Below, one piece after another: positions 52,811 through 62,769 of a stretch of DNA of 64,000 bases. The notes beneath the pieces were generated by a model. That model had not been told where the DNA came from, made no database searches, and saw only the letters and a list, made by a program, of their open reading frames with translations. The stretch covers positions 78,505,050 to 78,569,049 of the forward strand of contig CM045729.1 in NCBI GenBank assembly GCA_024760905.1. Direction: 5' to 3'. The DNA comes from Plotosus lineatus (lineage: Eukaryota > Chordata > Actinopteri > Siluriformes > Plotosidae). The stretch's first letter is position 1; every line of letters begins with the position of its first letter. A program made the translations under genes and the position numbers.

Positions 52811-52879
52811 ATCTCTGATCTCACTTACTCATTTGCCAAACCATTTGATTTCTTCTCAGCTTGCTAGGGTGCTGTAGTC

Positions 52880-53225
52880 TCCGGTGACACTGGACAAAGG
52901 TAATGTACACCCTAAACAGCTCGACAGATAATCACAGGGCCACACCAAAACACACCACCATTCACACTCACACCAAAGAGCACTTCTGAACCACTTAATC
53001 CTAATTAGGGTCGCAGAGAGGCTGGTGCCCATCCTAGCCGACTATAGGTAAGGGCACCCTGAAAAGCTCACCAGGCCATCGCAAGGGAAAATCCGGCACA
53101 TTGATGGCTATGCAGCTACTCTTGACAAAAGACAGCAATGGTTCTTTTACATGAACTTCTCACCACAGTCAGTTGAACCGCCAACTTTGGGATTAGCAAT
53201 CAACTACTTTATCACTCACTGCTCA
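52880..53225 (-). mobile_element. SINE-B fragment and SINE-A copy
   Basis: 52880-52980 is a reverse SINE-B tail/body. 52981-53225 is a reverse SINE-A with tail (CACTTAATCCTAATTAGGG), middle and a shortened head. Confidence 0.7.
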
Positions 53226-53260
53226 GTATTGGCTCAATGGTTAGAACTGTTGCTTTACAG

Positions 53261-54346
53261 CAGGGGTCACCAACATGGGGCCCGCGGGCACCAGGTCACC
53301 CACAAATGGACAACATGAGTCGCCCGCAAGCCTGTTCAGGGGTCGGGAACCTATGGCTCGCGAGCCAGACGTGGCTCTTTTGATGACTGCATCTGGCTAC
53401 CAGATAAATCTGGTGGCTTTTCTTAACAGAATAACTAATACATAATTTTGCTGTCCTTTAAATAAAAATACAGGAAAAAAAAGCCATCAAATAAAACAAA
53501 AACAAAAATAAATCTTACGCATTTCAACCTATACATATATTTTCAATGCCACTTGTTGCTGTGGTGTGCAGCGGAGAGCCAATTCTTTTTGTACTTCAGT
53601 GTGTGGGCGGGGCTGATACCTTGAAACTCTAATTTTATTGGATTATATGCAACAGCCTGCACTATTTGTTTTTGGGTAAAGAGGTCAATTTCCCTCATTT
53701 TGATCAGTTCATGTGCAAGAAGCCAAGCAGACCTGGCAAGCAAAACACAAATGGACAGAATGAAAAAACTTCAACCCTGCTTCAACCAGCTGATTGCCTT
53801 GGGACGCGCTTCCTGTCACACTGCAGCGTGTGAGTCCTATCGTATTGACCATGCTCCACATGTTTACGCGAATAGTCCTTCTCACCCCTGAAAAGCATCA
53901 AGACCAACCTGCGGTCACATGTAATAGATGGAAGCTGAACTTCAGCACGTATCAACCAGACTACAAAGCTATCAGCAAAACCATGCAGCACCAGAAGTCG
54001 CATTAATAGTAAGAAGTACTTTTCTGATTAATTAATAACCTCGTTATAACAATGTTGTTTAAAATAAACAGAGTCGTACTCTAAAATTGTTGGTCTCAGT
54101 ATTAAAAAACATATTTGGCTCTCAGAGGATTAGATTAAAATTTTTTTTTTTTTTTTTTTTTTTGCTCTCAGTCAAAAAGGTTCCCGACCCCTGACATAGA
54201 TGAATATCATTAATTATTAATAGAATATAATTAAAGGTAAATTGAGCAAATCTGTTATGTCACGAGTGTGTATTGACCTTGTAGCCCTTCACATTAATTG
54301 GTACCCAAGAAGTAGCTCTCAGTTTCAAAAAGGTTGGTGACCCCTG
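53261..54346. mobile_element. Non-autonomous hAT element (outer), 8-bp TSD
   Basis: Ends CAGGGGTCACCAAC and GTTGGTGACCCCTG are perfect inverted repeats. CTTTACAG flanks it at 53253-53260 and 54347-54354, the 8-bp duplication expected of hAT. Interior words (GCCCGCGGGCACC, GTAGCTCTCAGTTTC) match a common fish hAT MITE (from memory). Confidence 0.92.
53337..54193. mobile_element. Second hAT element (inner), nested
   Basis: Starts CAGGGGTCGGGAACC and ends GGTTCCCGACCCCTG, a perfect 15-bp inverted pair. It lies inside the outer hAT. The expected 8-bp TSD is not clear (AGCCTGTT on the left, ACATAGAT on the right). A poly-T run is at about 54140-54163. ORFs inside match no transposase I recognise. 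Confidence 0.85.
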
Positions 54347-54692
54347 CTTTACAGCATAAAGGTTTTGGGTTCGAATCTCATGGCAAACAGTGTCCTATCT
54401 ATATGGAGTTTTATTGTTCTCTTCAAACTCTTGTTTAAAGAGCTCATTCTTCAGGATGTTCTCCATGGGACTCTGGTTCTGTCCTTTTGTTCAAACACAT
54501 GTACACTAGGTGAAGTTATGACTTTGAATTGTCTATACTCATGAATGGATGTTTGTAGGTGTGCTCACCTTGCATTCAGCCGGTAATATGTTTAGGGTGT
54601 GGCTTATTTTACCCTGAAATCACTTTGATTTAGTGTCAGCTTCCCCCCAGTCCCCTGACAGATACCTAGTATAGATAATGGATGGATGCACA

Positions 54693-55059
54693 CCGAGTAG
54701 CTGAGCCTGATGCTTTGTTTTGTAAGTCTTTCTCCTCTGCCTTATATCATTCAGTACACTGTGTGCCTGTTAACTTCAACATTGACTACAAACTCTGAAT
54801 GCTTTAGTTCTGGTGTATCTCGCTGATCTCCTTAAGCGGTGAAGCCCGAGCACTTTGCTCAGTGGGGTCTGATCTTAATCCTGAGGATTACTCACAGCTT
54901 AGCCAGTGGAAGATGACTTCTTACATTAGCCCTAAACTCAGAGTGATAGCTGAGGAAACACTCCTGTTTTGGGCACTAATTAGTTTTTAAAGCTTTTTTA
55001 CATTTTTCCCCCCATCATTACTAATTTGCAAAGCATTTAAAATCACTAAACAGTTCATA
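54693..55059. other. No recognised gene or repeat
   Basis: Unassigned sequence. Confidence 0.4.
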
Positions 55060-55446
55060 CCCCCCCAGTGCAGCTCACTGGGTTATCAAAGGTTGGCCAT
55101 GTCTCTCACTGTCTACGGTGTGAGGCTAAAAGAACCATTGCTGACTTTCAACAAAGGAAGCTACAAAGCTGTCAGCGTGTTTCTGCCCTGCGATGGCCTG
55201 GCGTGCTGTCCAGGGTGTACTCTGCCCTCGCCCGGAGTTGACTGGGATGGGTGCCAGCCTCCCCGCGATCCTTGTTAGGATTAAGCGATTACAGAAAATG
55301 AATGAATAAAGGTCATACTGACTCTCATAATCGAACCACTTACATCCATTAGGATCACATGGGGAGAAAAAGCAAAATCTATATAGAGACACATGAATCC
55401 GAGACTTGAACCCAAGACCTTCTTGCTGTGAAACAGATGTGCTATC
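55060..55446. mobile_element. SINE-A (plus) followed by SINE-B head (minus)
   Basis: 55060-55310 is SINE-A in plus orientation lacking its first part (starts CCCCCCAGTGCAGCTCACTG). 55311-55446 is a reverse SINE-B head piece (ACTTGAACCCAAGACC, CTTCTTGCTGTGAAACAG). Confidence 0.72.
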
Positions 55447-55452
55447 TACTTC

Positions 55453-55453
<1 letters not shown>

Positions 55454-55500
<47 letters not shown>
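55454..55500. repeat. (ATT)n microsatellite
   Basis: About 15 ATT units. Confidence 0.96.
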
Positions 55501-55501
<1 letters not shown>

Positions 55502-56752
55502 GTTATCCTCTAGGTTAATCCAAGGTACAGTAAAATCATGAGGAGGTTTGAACACATGCTTGTATATTTGTAAGAACTAGAAGGATGAACATAATTACAA
55601 TCAAGAACATGCAACACCAGTTCCCAATCCTCTGAAATTCAAAGTCAGGGAGGTGAACTTTTCTTCAGCCATCATGGTCACATGAAGCTGGATAGAGTGA
55701 TAAGTATACGAGCGAGACTGTGAGACTTCGGTTTGATCATAAACCCCATCAGCCTTAAGGGAGAAAATGCTTTTACTGACACTTAATTAAAAAAAAAATC
55801 TGGAAACAACACCCAAATTATCAACTAATCACCTAATTATTATTATCTCTGCATAAATTGCTTCTTAATTACAACCAGACCACAACAGACTGCACTGGAA
55901 GAGCCCCCCCAACCCCCAACCCCCCAACGCCCTAATCATCAGCACCAACCAGCACAGTGTCTTACAAACCATGCACATGGACAACATGGAGCGATGCATA
56001 CTAAAATTAATATGACCTGCAGAGCATACTCAAGATGTTGCGAACAATTTGTCTCAAGCTTTTAGAAGGCAACATCTGGCCCCACTAATGCTGCAGCACC
56101 CGTCATGCTAATCTGTTTATAATTTATCAATAGCTTTTTTCTGCTGTTTGTGCTTATTTTTTTTATAAAGCAACCAGGCTAAACCCTGTCCTCTCACTGT
56201 AAACAAATAAAGCCGTGTGATGGATCTGCCACATACCAGTTCTACCTGAAGTAGGCCTTCGGTGAAGTATGCTAATCTTCTCCCATAATGCCACATGGCA
56301 ACCCCATCATGCAAGAATGTGAACATAAGCCGACCTCCCCCGCATTAAGAGAACAGCATCTCAGTTAATCCTATTAGCATTGCCTTGGAGACATGGATAT
56401 AGGATTGCACTTAATAACCCAGTGCAGTGAACTCTCACAATGTGCGTTGTAAGATTGTAAAGACGTATGAAGGTGATAATGCATTTATGAAGTAAGTGCA
56501 CAGGGTGCAAGAGCTGGAAAGAGCAAGCAGGGGGGAAAAAAAGTTTGCTTTTAGAAGAAGAGGTCACAGATGGAAATGGCCGAGGTACAGGGGAAAAAAG
56601 CTGGAAAAAAGGCAAGTGAAGTGTACTTTGTCTCGTGAAAGGCAGGAGTGATGCTTTCAGATTGCGAGGCTCACTACTTACTCAGTCAAACTGCATTTAA
56701 ATTTAACAATAGAATGTTTCTCACAGGCTTTTTAAAAGAAACATTATTTCTG

Positions 56753-56754
<2 letters not shown>
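55501..56754. other. No recognised gene; repeat-poor 1.25 kb
   Basis: No family of this window is recognised. 56040-56330 has balanced composition and could be conserved non-coding DNA, unproven. Confidence 0.35.
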
Positions 56755-56810
<56 letters not shown>

Positions 56811-56815
56811 TACAG
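56755..56815. repeat. (ATT)n microsatellite at the 3' end of the R4-like LINE
   Basis: About 20 ATT units. On the LINE's coding strand this is (TAA)n directly after its 3' end. Confidence 0.95.
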
Positions 56816-58732
56816 TAAAGATTTATCTGCAGCAGAGAGGGATCGGGTGATCCTGGCACATTTAGGCTGGTCAGGCTCATCATCAGCTCAGGGCCCTCAC
56901 CCTCTCCACACGCAGCCCAGACAGCGAATGGGACTTCTCCCAGGAAGCACTGCCTAGTCAAACCCACCTAGAACTTTCCAGAGAATATGGAGACTCCCCA
57001 ACACTGCAGCCTTCTGCATTGCCCCCAGACTGTCAGAATGGCTGTGCTCCCGGTCGCAAACCCAGGCACACTCTTGATCTGTGTTAATAGATCAGGAGGT
57101 ACCAAACCGAGGGCGTCGAGAACAATGGGGAGTCGGACGACTTTGTACTTTGGATACAAGAGAGACATTTCAAAGGCGAGGTCCATATATTTTGCATGCT
57201 TCTCCTGAATCTTCTCAATCACATTGCTGTCAAAAGGGACAGATAATTCAATAATGTTAATAATTCCATTGGATTTATCAAAAAGGACAAGATCAGGTTT
57301 GTTGGCTTCAATTCTCCTCAGGCTGTATATGGACCGATTCCAAAGAAGCTTGAAATTATCATTTTCCATGACACCCTGGACACGATCAGGGTCGTACCAT
57401 GGATGGACTTCTGAGTCAAAACCACATGCATGACGGAGACGATGATAAAAGGAACGTGCCATGCCATCATGTCTTTTCAGATAAGACGTTTGTGTCAAAA
57501 CAGGACAACCACTGCCATGGTGTTGGACAGTTTCACTAAATTCACTACACAAACGACATTTGGGATTTACATTTTCCCTTATAAAATTACGTTGACGATT
57601 GCGTGTTGGAAGTGACTGGTCCTGAGCAGCAAAAAGAAAACCCTCAGTTTCACTTTTCAGACCAGCTGACTTCATCCAGGCAAATGAGACCGAAGGATTA
57701 CTGTTCCGCCCAACACACTGCACATAAACACGATGTAGTGGTTTTCCAGACAGTTTTTCCTTGAAATGACGACTCTGAGCAGATTTTATGAAAGACTTCA
57801 CCTGGTTGACACACATAGATGTATCGTCCAGCAGTACTTCGCCATCGACAAAATCAACATTGACATTGAGATTCTGTCCAGCAGCCTTGGTGCGTTTAAG
57901 ATAAACACTATGGAAGTCCTTGCTTTCATCGTAAGTCTTGATATGCTTCACAAGAGGATCATCAGATAAATAAATATGTACAAAAGAACATAATAAAATA
58001 CAATCATCAAGTGCCTCCACATTAATCAAACCTTGTCCCCCGGAATTGATTGATAAATATAAACGATTGATAGAGGAACGAGGGTGCTGAGCTCGGTTGT
58101 CAGACATGATCCTTCTTGTAAGTCGATCAAGACCCATGATGTCATCCTTTGTCCAATCAACAACACCAAAAGAGTAAGAAAGGACAGGCACTGCGTAAGT
58201 ATTTGTGGCTTTGACCTTGTTTCTAGCATTTAGCTCAGAACTCCAGATCTTTTTTAGACGAGATTTGTCCTCGGCTCGAAGTTTGTCTTTTATGTGGGCA
58301 TCTGGAGCTTGTCTCAAACTTGCATCTCCAAATAGGTGTACGATTGGCCTTCCACGAGATGCTCAATCATTCCTCCTCCATGTAACTCAACTGATCCATC
58401 ATTCATTGCCTTTCCAAATTTTAAATGAAGAATGTTACATTTATCAAGTCCGAAAGTCATACCAGTATCTTGTGAAAAGGACTCGACAAGGAGAATTTGT
58501 TTCTTCAAGTCAGAATCTCCTTTGGCAATCAGCTCGATGTCATCCATGTAAAGGAGATGAGTAAGAGATGTTGGGGATCTGTGCTGTGGAGGTCCTGGAT
58601 GATAACCTTCCTCCTTATTGAGCAAAAAAGGGGATTTAAGTGACAAACAAAAAAGCAGAGGACTTAAAGAATCCCCCTGGAATATTCCTCTCTTGATTGA
58701 AATAGGTTCTGAAGTCTTAACCTGACCTTGCA

Positions 58733-58733
<1 letters not shown>
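56816..58733 (-). mobile_element. R4/Dong-like LINE, 5' truncated
   Basis: Contains the reverse transcriptase end, zinc knuckle, restriction-like endonuclease and a 3' UTR of about 150 bp on the minus strand. Both borders touch (ATT)n arrays. The 5' part of the reverse transcriptase and the N-terminal region are missing. Confidence 0.85.
56968..58733 (-). pseudogene. R4/Dong-like reverse transcriptase plus restriction-like endonuclease
   Basis: The first segment (58733-58314) has RT motifs GIFQGDSLSPLLFCLSL and YMDDIELIAK (catalytic YxDD). After a one-step frame change at 58314-58317 the second segment continues with NTYAVPVLSYSFGVVDW, a CCHC knuckle (CRLCSEFSETVQHHGSGC), RHD, and a PD-(D/E)xK-type nuclease signature (KPDLVLFDK ... 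IIELSVPFD ... KHAKY). RT followed by CCHC and a C-terminal restriction-like nuclease is the plan of the R4/Dong (fish Rex6) clade (family knowledge). R2 shares it but is rDNA-specific. The C-terminal 449 codons are intact. Confidence 0.85.
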
Positions 58734-58768
<35 letters not shown>

Positions 58769-58794
58769 GTTATTATTATTATTATTATTATTAT
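58734..58794. repeat. (ATT)n microsatellite at the 5' border of the R4-like LINE
   Basis: About 20 ATT units with one GTT variant. Confidence 0.95.
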
Positions 58795-59107
58795 TCATTC
58801 ATTCATTCTCTGAACTGCTTAATCCTAACTCAGGTCACAGGGAGGCTGTTGCCCATCTCAGGCAACTCTCAGGTGGGGGCAGGGTACACACTGGATACAC
58901 ACTGGCTTGCCAGACTATTGCAAGGCCAACACTAACACAACCATTCACACTTACACGCACACTCACAGATTGGGGTGATTTGGTACAGCCAGTTAGCCGA
59001 ATGTGCATGTTTTTGGATTGTGAGAGGAAAACCAGCGTTCCCAGAGGAAACCCATGCAAGCACAGACAGAACAAACATGCAAACTCCACACAGAAACACC
59101 TGAACTG

Positions 59108-59108
<1 letters not shown>
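58794..59108 (-). mobile_element. SINE-B copy
   Basis: Reverse copy with TTCATTCATTCTCTGAACTG, ATGTGCATGTTTTTGGATTG and AAACTCCACACAGAAACACC. The tRNA-like head is missing and an (ATT)n array follows. Confidence 0.78.
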
Positions 59109-59200
<92 letters not shown>

Positions 59201-59203
59201 GCT
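59108..59203. repeat. Compound (ATT)n(GTT)n microsatellite
   Basis: About 17 ATT units then about 14 GTT units. The poly-Asn, poly-Ile and poly-Val ORFs are artefacts. Confidence 0.96.
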
Positions 59204-59319
59204 GTAATTATGCACTCATTCAGTCACTCATTTGCCAAGACGCTTAATCAGCCTCGGGTTGTTGCAACCTCTTTATTATCTCAGTAAACTCTATTTCAGC
59301 CAACGCTAGGTTAAAGCAA

Positions 59320-62300
59320 AATGCAGCCGTGAGGGGGGGGGGGGGTCACAAACCAGTGTCTCTCCCTCACGCCGGTCCCAAGCCCGGATAAATGCAGAGG
59401 GTTGCGTCAGGAAGGGCATCCGGCGTAAAACAAATGCCAAATAAACTATGCGAATCACAAGAAAGAATAACATACCGGATCGGTCGAGGCCCGGGTTAAC
59501 AACGACCGCCATCAGTGCCGTCAACCAACAGGGTGGTGATGGAAATTGGACTACTGTTGGTCGAAGACGTCGAAGAAGGAGAGGCGGGAGGCGTGTCCGT
59601 TGCCAGAGAGAGAAGAGGAAAGGCATGAGTCTAGGACTGAAAGTAGGGACTTTGAACGTTGGAACTATGACAGGAAAAGGTAGAGAGCTAGCTGACATGA
59701 TGCAGAGGAGGAAGGTGGACATACTGTGTGTTCAGGAGACCAGGTGGAAAGGTAACAAGGCTAGAAGCATAGGAGCAGGGTTTAAGCTATTTTATCATGG
59801 TGTGGATGGGAAGAGAAATGGAGTAGGAGTCATCTTGAAGGAGGAGTTTGCCAGGAATGTTGTAGAAGTGAAAAGAGTGTCAGACAGAGTGATGAGTCTC
59901 AAGTTAGAAATTGAAGGCGTGATGGTCAATGTTGTTAGTGCTTATGCCCCACAGACAGGATGTGAGCGAGAAGAGAAGGAGAGATTCTGGAGGGAGTTAG
60001 ATGAAGCGATGTAGAGTACCCCCAGAGGTGAAAGAGTGGTCATCGGGGCAGACTTCAATGGACATGTTGGTGCAGGAAACAGAGGGGACGAGGAAGTGAT
60101 GGGTAGGTTTGGTATCCAGGACAGGAACGCAGAAGGACAGATGTTGGTAGATTTTGCAAAAAGGATGGAAATGGCTGTGGTGAATACTTTCTTCCAGAAG
60201 AGAGAGGAGCATAGGGTGACTTATAAAAGTGGAGGTAGGAGCACACAGGTAGACTACATCTTGTGTCAGCGATGTAATTTGAAGGAGGTCAGTGACTGCA
60301 AAGTAGGAGTGGGTGAGAGTGTTGCCAAACAGCATAGGATGGTGACGTGTAGTATGATGCTGAAGGTGAAGAAGGCAAAGGCAGAGCAGAAGACAAAGTG
60401 GTGGAAGCTGAAAAAGGAAGAGTGTCAGGTTGTCTTCAAGGAGGAGTTGAAACAGGCTTTGGGTGGTCAGGAAGTGTTTCCAGATGACTGGACAACTACA
60501 GCTAATGTGATCAGGGAGACAGGTAGGAGAATACTTGGTGTGTCATCTGGAAGGAAAGTAGATAAGGAGACTTGGTGGTGGAATGAGGAAGTGCAGGAGT
60601 GTGTACAAAGGAAGAGGTTAGCTAAGAAGTGGGACATTGAGAAAACCGAAGAGAGTAAACAGGAGTACAGGGAGACACAGCGTAAGGCAAAGGTAGGAGT
60701 GTCAAAGGCCAAACAGAGCGTGTTTGATGACTTGTATGCTCAGTTGGAAAGTAAAGAGGGAGAAAATTATTTATACAGGTTGAAACAGCAGAGAAATAGA
60801 GATGAGAAGGACGTGCAGCAAGTTAGATTGATAAAGGACAGAGAGGGAAATGTACTGACTGATGACAGAAGTGTGCTGGGAAGATGGAAAGAGTACTTTG
60901 AAGAGCTGATGAATGAGGAAAATGAGAGAGAAAAAAGAGAAGAAGAGGTGACTGTTGAGGACCAGGAAGTAGCAAAGATTAGTAAGGGTGAAGTGAGGAG
61001 GGCATTGAAGAGGATGAAGAATGGAAAGGCAGTTGGTCCTGATGACATACCGGTGGAGGTATGGAAGTGTCTAGGAGAGGTAGCAGTAGATTTTCTGACA
61101 AGAACATTCAACAAAGTCTTAGAGAGTGAGAGGATGCCAGAGGAATGGAGAAGTGTGCTTGTGCCCATTTTTAAGAACAAGGGAGATGTGCAGAGTTGTG
61201 GCAACTACAGAGGGATAAAGTTGATGAGCCATACGATGAAGTTATGGGAAAGAATAGTGGAAGCTAGACTAAGGGCAGAGGTCAGCATTTGGGAACAACA
61301 GTTTGGTTTCATGCCAAGAAAGAGCACCACAGATGCAGTGTTTGCCTTGAGGATGTTAATGGAGAAGTACAGAGAAGGTCAGAGGGAGCTGCATTGTGCC
61401 TTTGTGGATCTGGAGAAAGCATATGACAGGGTGCCGAGAGAGGAACTGTGGTATTGCATGAGGAAGTCTGGAGTGGCAGAGAAGTATGTTAGAGTGGTGC
61501 AGGACATGTATGAGAGATGTAAGACAGTGGTGAAGTGTGCTGTCGGTGTGACAGAAGAGTTCAAGGTGGAGGTGGGACTGCATCAAGGGTCAGCTCTGAG
61601 CCCCTTCTTGTTTGCTATGGTGATGGACAGGCTGACAGACGAGGTTAGACAAGATTCCCCATGGACTGTGATGTTTGCAGATGACATTGTGATCTGTAGT
61701 GAGAGCAGAGAACAAGTGCAGGAAAATCTAGAGAGGTGGAGGTATGCCCTGGAAAGGAGGGGAATGAAGATTAGCCTCAGTAAGACAGAATACATGTGCA
61801 TGAATGACAAGGACCCAAGAGGAACGGTGACGTTACAGGGAGCAGAGATAAGAAAGGTGGAGGATTTTAAGTACTTAGGCTCAACAATCCAGAGCAATGG
61901 AGAGTGTGGAAAAGAGGTCAAGAAGTGTGTGCAGGCAGGTTGGAATGGTTGGAGAAAAGTGTCCGGTGTGATGTGTGATAGGAGGGTATCGGCAAGAATG
62001 AAAAGAAAAGTGTACAAGACAGTGTTGAGGCCAGCGATGTTGTATGGGTTAGAAACAGTGGCCCTAGGGAAAAGACAGGAGGCAGAGCTGGAGGTAGCAG
62101 AGATGAAAATGTTGAGGTTCTCTTTGGGAGTAACGAGGATGGATAGGATTAGGAATGAGCACATCAGAGGGACAGCACATGTAAGACGTTTTGGAGACAA
62201 AGTCAGAGAGGCTAGATTGAGATGGTTTGGACATGTACAGAGGAGGGATAGTGAGTATATTGGTAATAGGATGCTGAGGCTGGAACTACCAGGCAGAAGG

Positions 62301-62453
62301 CCTAGAGGAAGACCAAAGAGACGATTCATGGATGTGGTGAAGGAGGACATGAAGGTCGCTGGTGTAAGAGAAGAAGATGCAAAGGATAGGGTGAGATGGA
62401 GGCAGATGATTCGCTGTGGCGACCCCTGAAGGGAAAAGCCGAAAGGAAAAGAA
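59320..62453 (+). mobile_element. RTE LINE copy 2, full length, 15-bp TSD
   Basis: 3134 bp, from AATGCAGCCGTGAGG to a 3' UTR of only 24 nt after the stop. GCTAGGTTAAAGCAA lies at 59305-59319 and 62454-62468. The total length, very short 3' UTR and 5' UTR shared with copies 1 and 3 show a complete RTE unit. It is the youngest-looking LINE here. Confidence 0.95.
59448..62429 (+). pseudogene. RTE endonuclease/reverse transcriptase, one nonsense codon
   Basis: 993 residues in one frame apart from TAG at 60012-60014 (codon 189), where copies 1 and 3 have CAG. Residues 35-58 form a basic Arg-rich stretch. The APE-type endonuclease follows: N70 in LNVGTM, QE at 96-97, SAYAPQ near 165-169, DFN at 202-204, then TQVDYIL and KQHRMV. 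The RT has GKAVGPDDIPVEVWK, SCGNYRGIKLMSH, FGFMPRKSTTDAV, FVDLEKAYDRVP, GLHQGSALSPF and catalytic FADD at 743-746, then YLGSTI. The C-terminus holds RWFGHVQRRDSEYIG and GRRPRGRPKRRF. The true start codon is uncertain. All catalytic motifs survive, so the stop is the only evident lesion. Confidence 0.93.
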
Positions 62454-62722
62454 GCTAGGTTAAAGCAAGATACACTCTGAACAGTCCATCATAGGACCAA
62501 CACTCACAGAATCATTTACATTAACAATAAAATCTAGGGACAATTTGGTACAGCCAATAAGAGAAGTACGCTTGCCTTTTTATTGTAGGAGAAAACAAGA
62601 GTTCCTAGGGGATCTCAGACAAACACACGGAGAGCATAAAACTCCACACAGAAGCACCCAAACCCACAACTTGAACCCAGTATCTTCTTACTGTGAGGCA
62701 AATACACCACCATACTGCCCCC

Positions 62723-62723
<1 letters not shown>

Positions 62724-62765
<42 letters not shown>
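62724..62765. repeat. (ATT)n microsatellite
   Basis: About 14 ATT units directly before RTE copy 3. Confidence 0.95.

Positions 62766-62769
<4 letters not shown>

Larger units (their letters stand above)
53226..54692 (+). mobile_element. SINE-B host of a nested hAT pair
   Basis: The head ATTGGCTCAATGGTTAGAAC at 53230 runs to CTTTACAG, and the SINE resumes at 54347 with CTTTACAGCATAAAGG, B box GGTTCGAATC, a degenerate body and a tail ending GATAATGGATGGATG. Removing 53261-54346 and one CTTTACAG restores a continuous SINE. Confidence 0.8.
59216..62716 (-). mobile_element. SINE-B host split by RTE copy 2
   Basis: The tail part lies at 59216-59319 (TCATTTGCCAAGACGCTTAA ... AGCCAACGCTAGGTTAAAGC). 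The rest continues at 62454-62716 (GATACACTCTGAACAGTCC, AACTCCACACAGAAGCACC, CTTCTTACTGTGAGGC). The order is normal once the LINE and one TSD are removed. Confidence 0.78.

Noticed and set aside
56968..58733. R2-type rDNA-specific element
   Set aside because: Domain plan is similar, but flanks are (ATT)n rather than 28S rDNA, and the residues looked closer to the R4/Dong type from memory.
58835..59215. 126-codon poly-Asn ORF
   Set aside because: Reads through (ATT)n/(GTT)n and a SINE-B.
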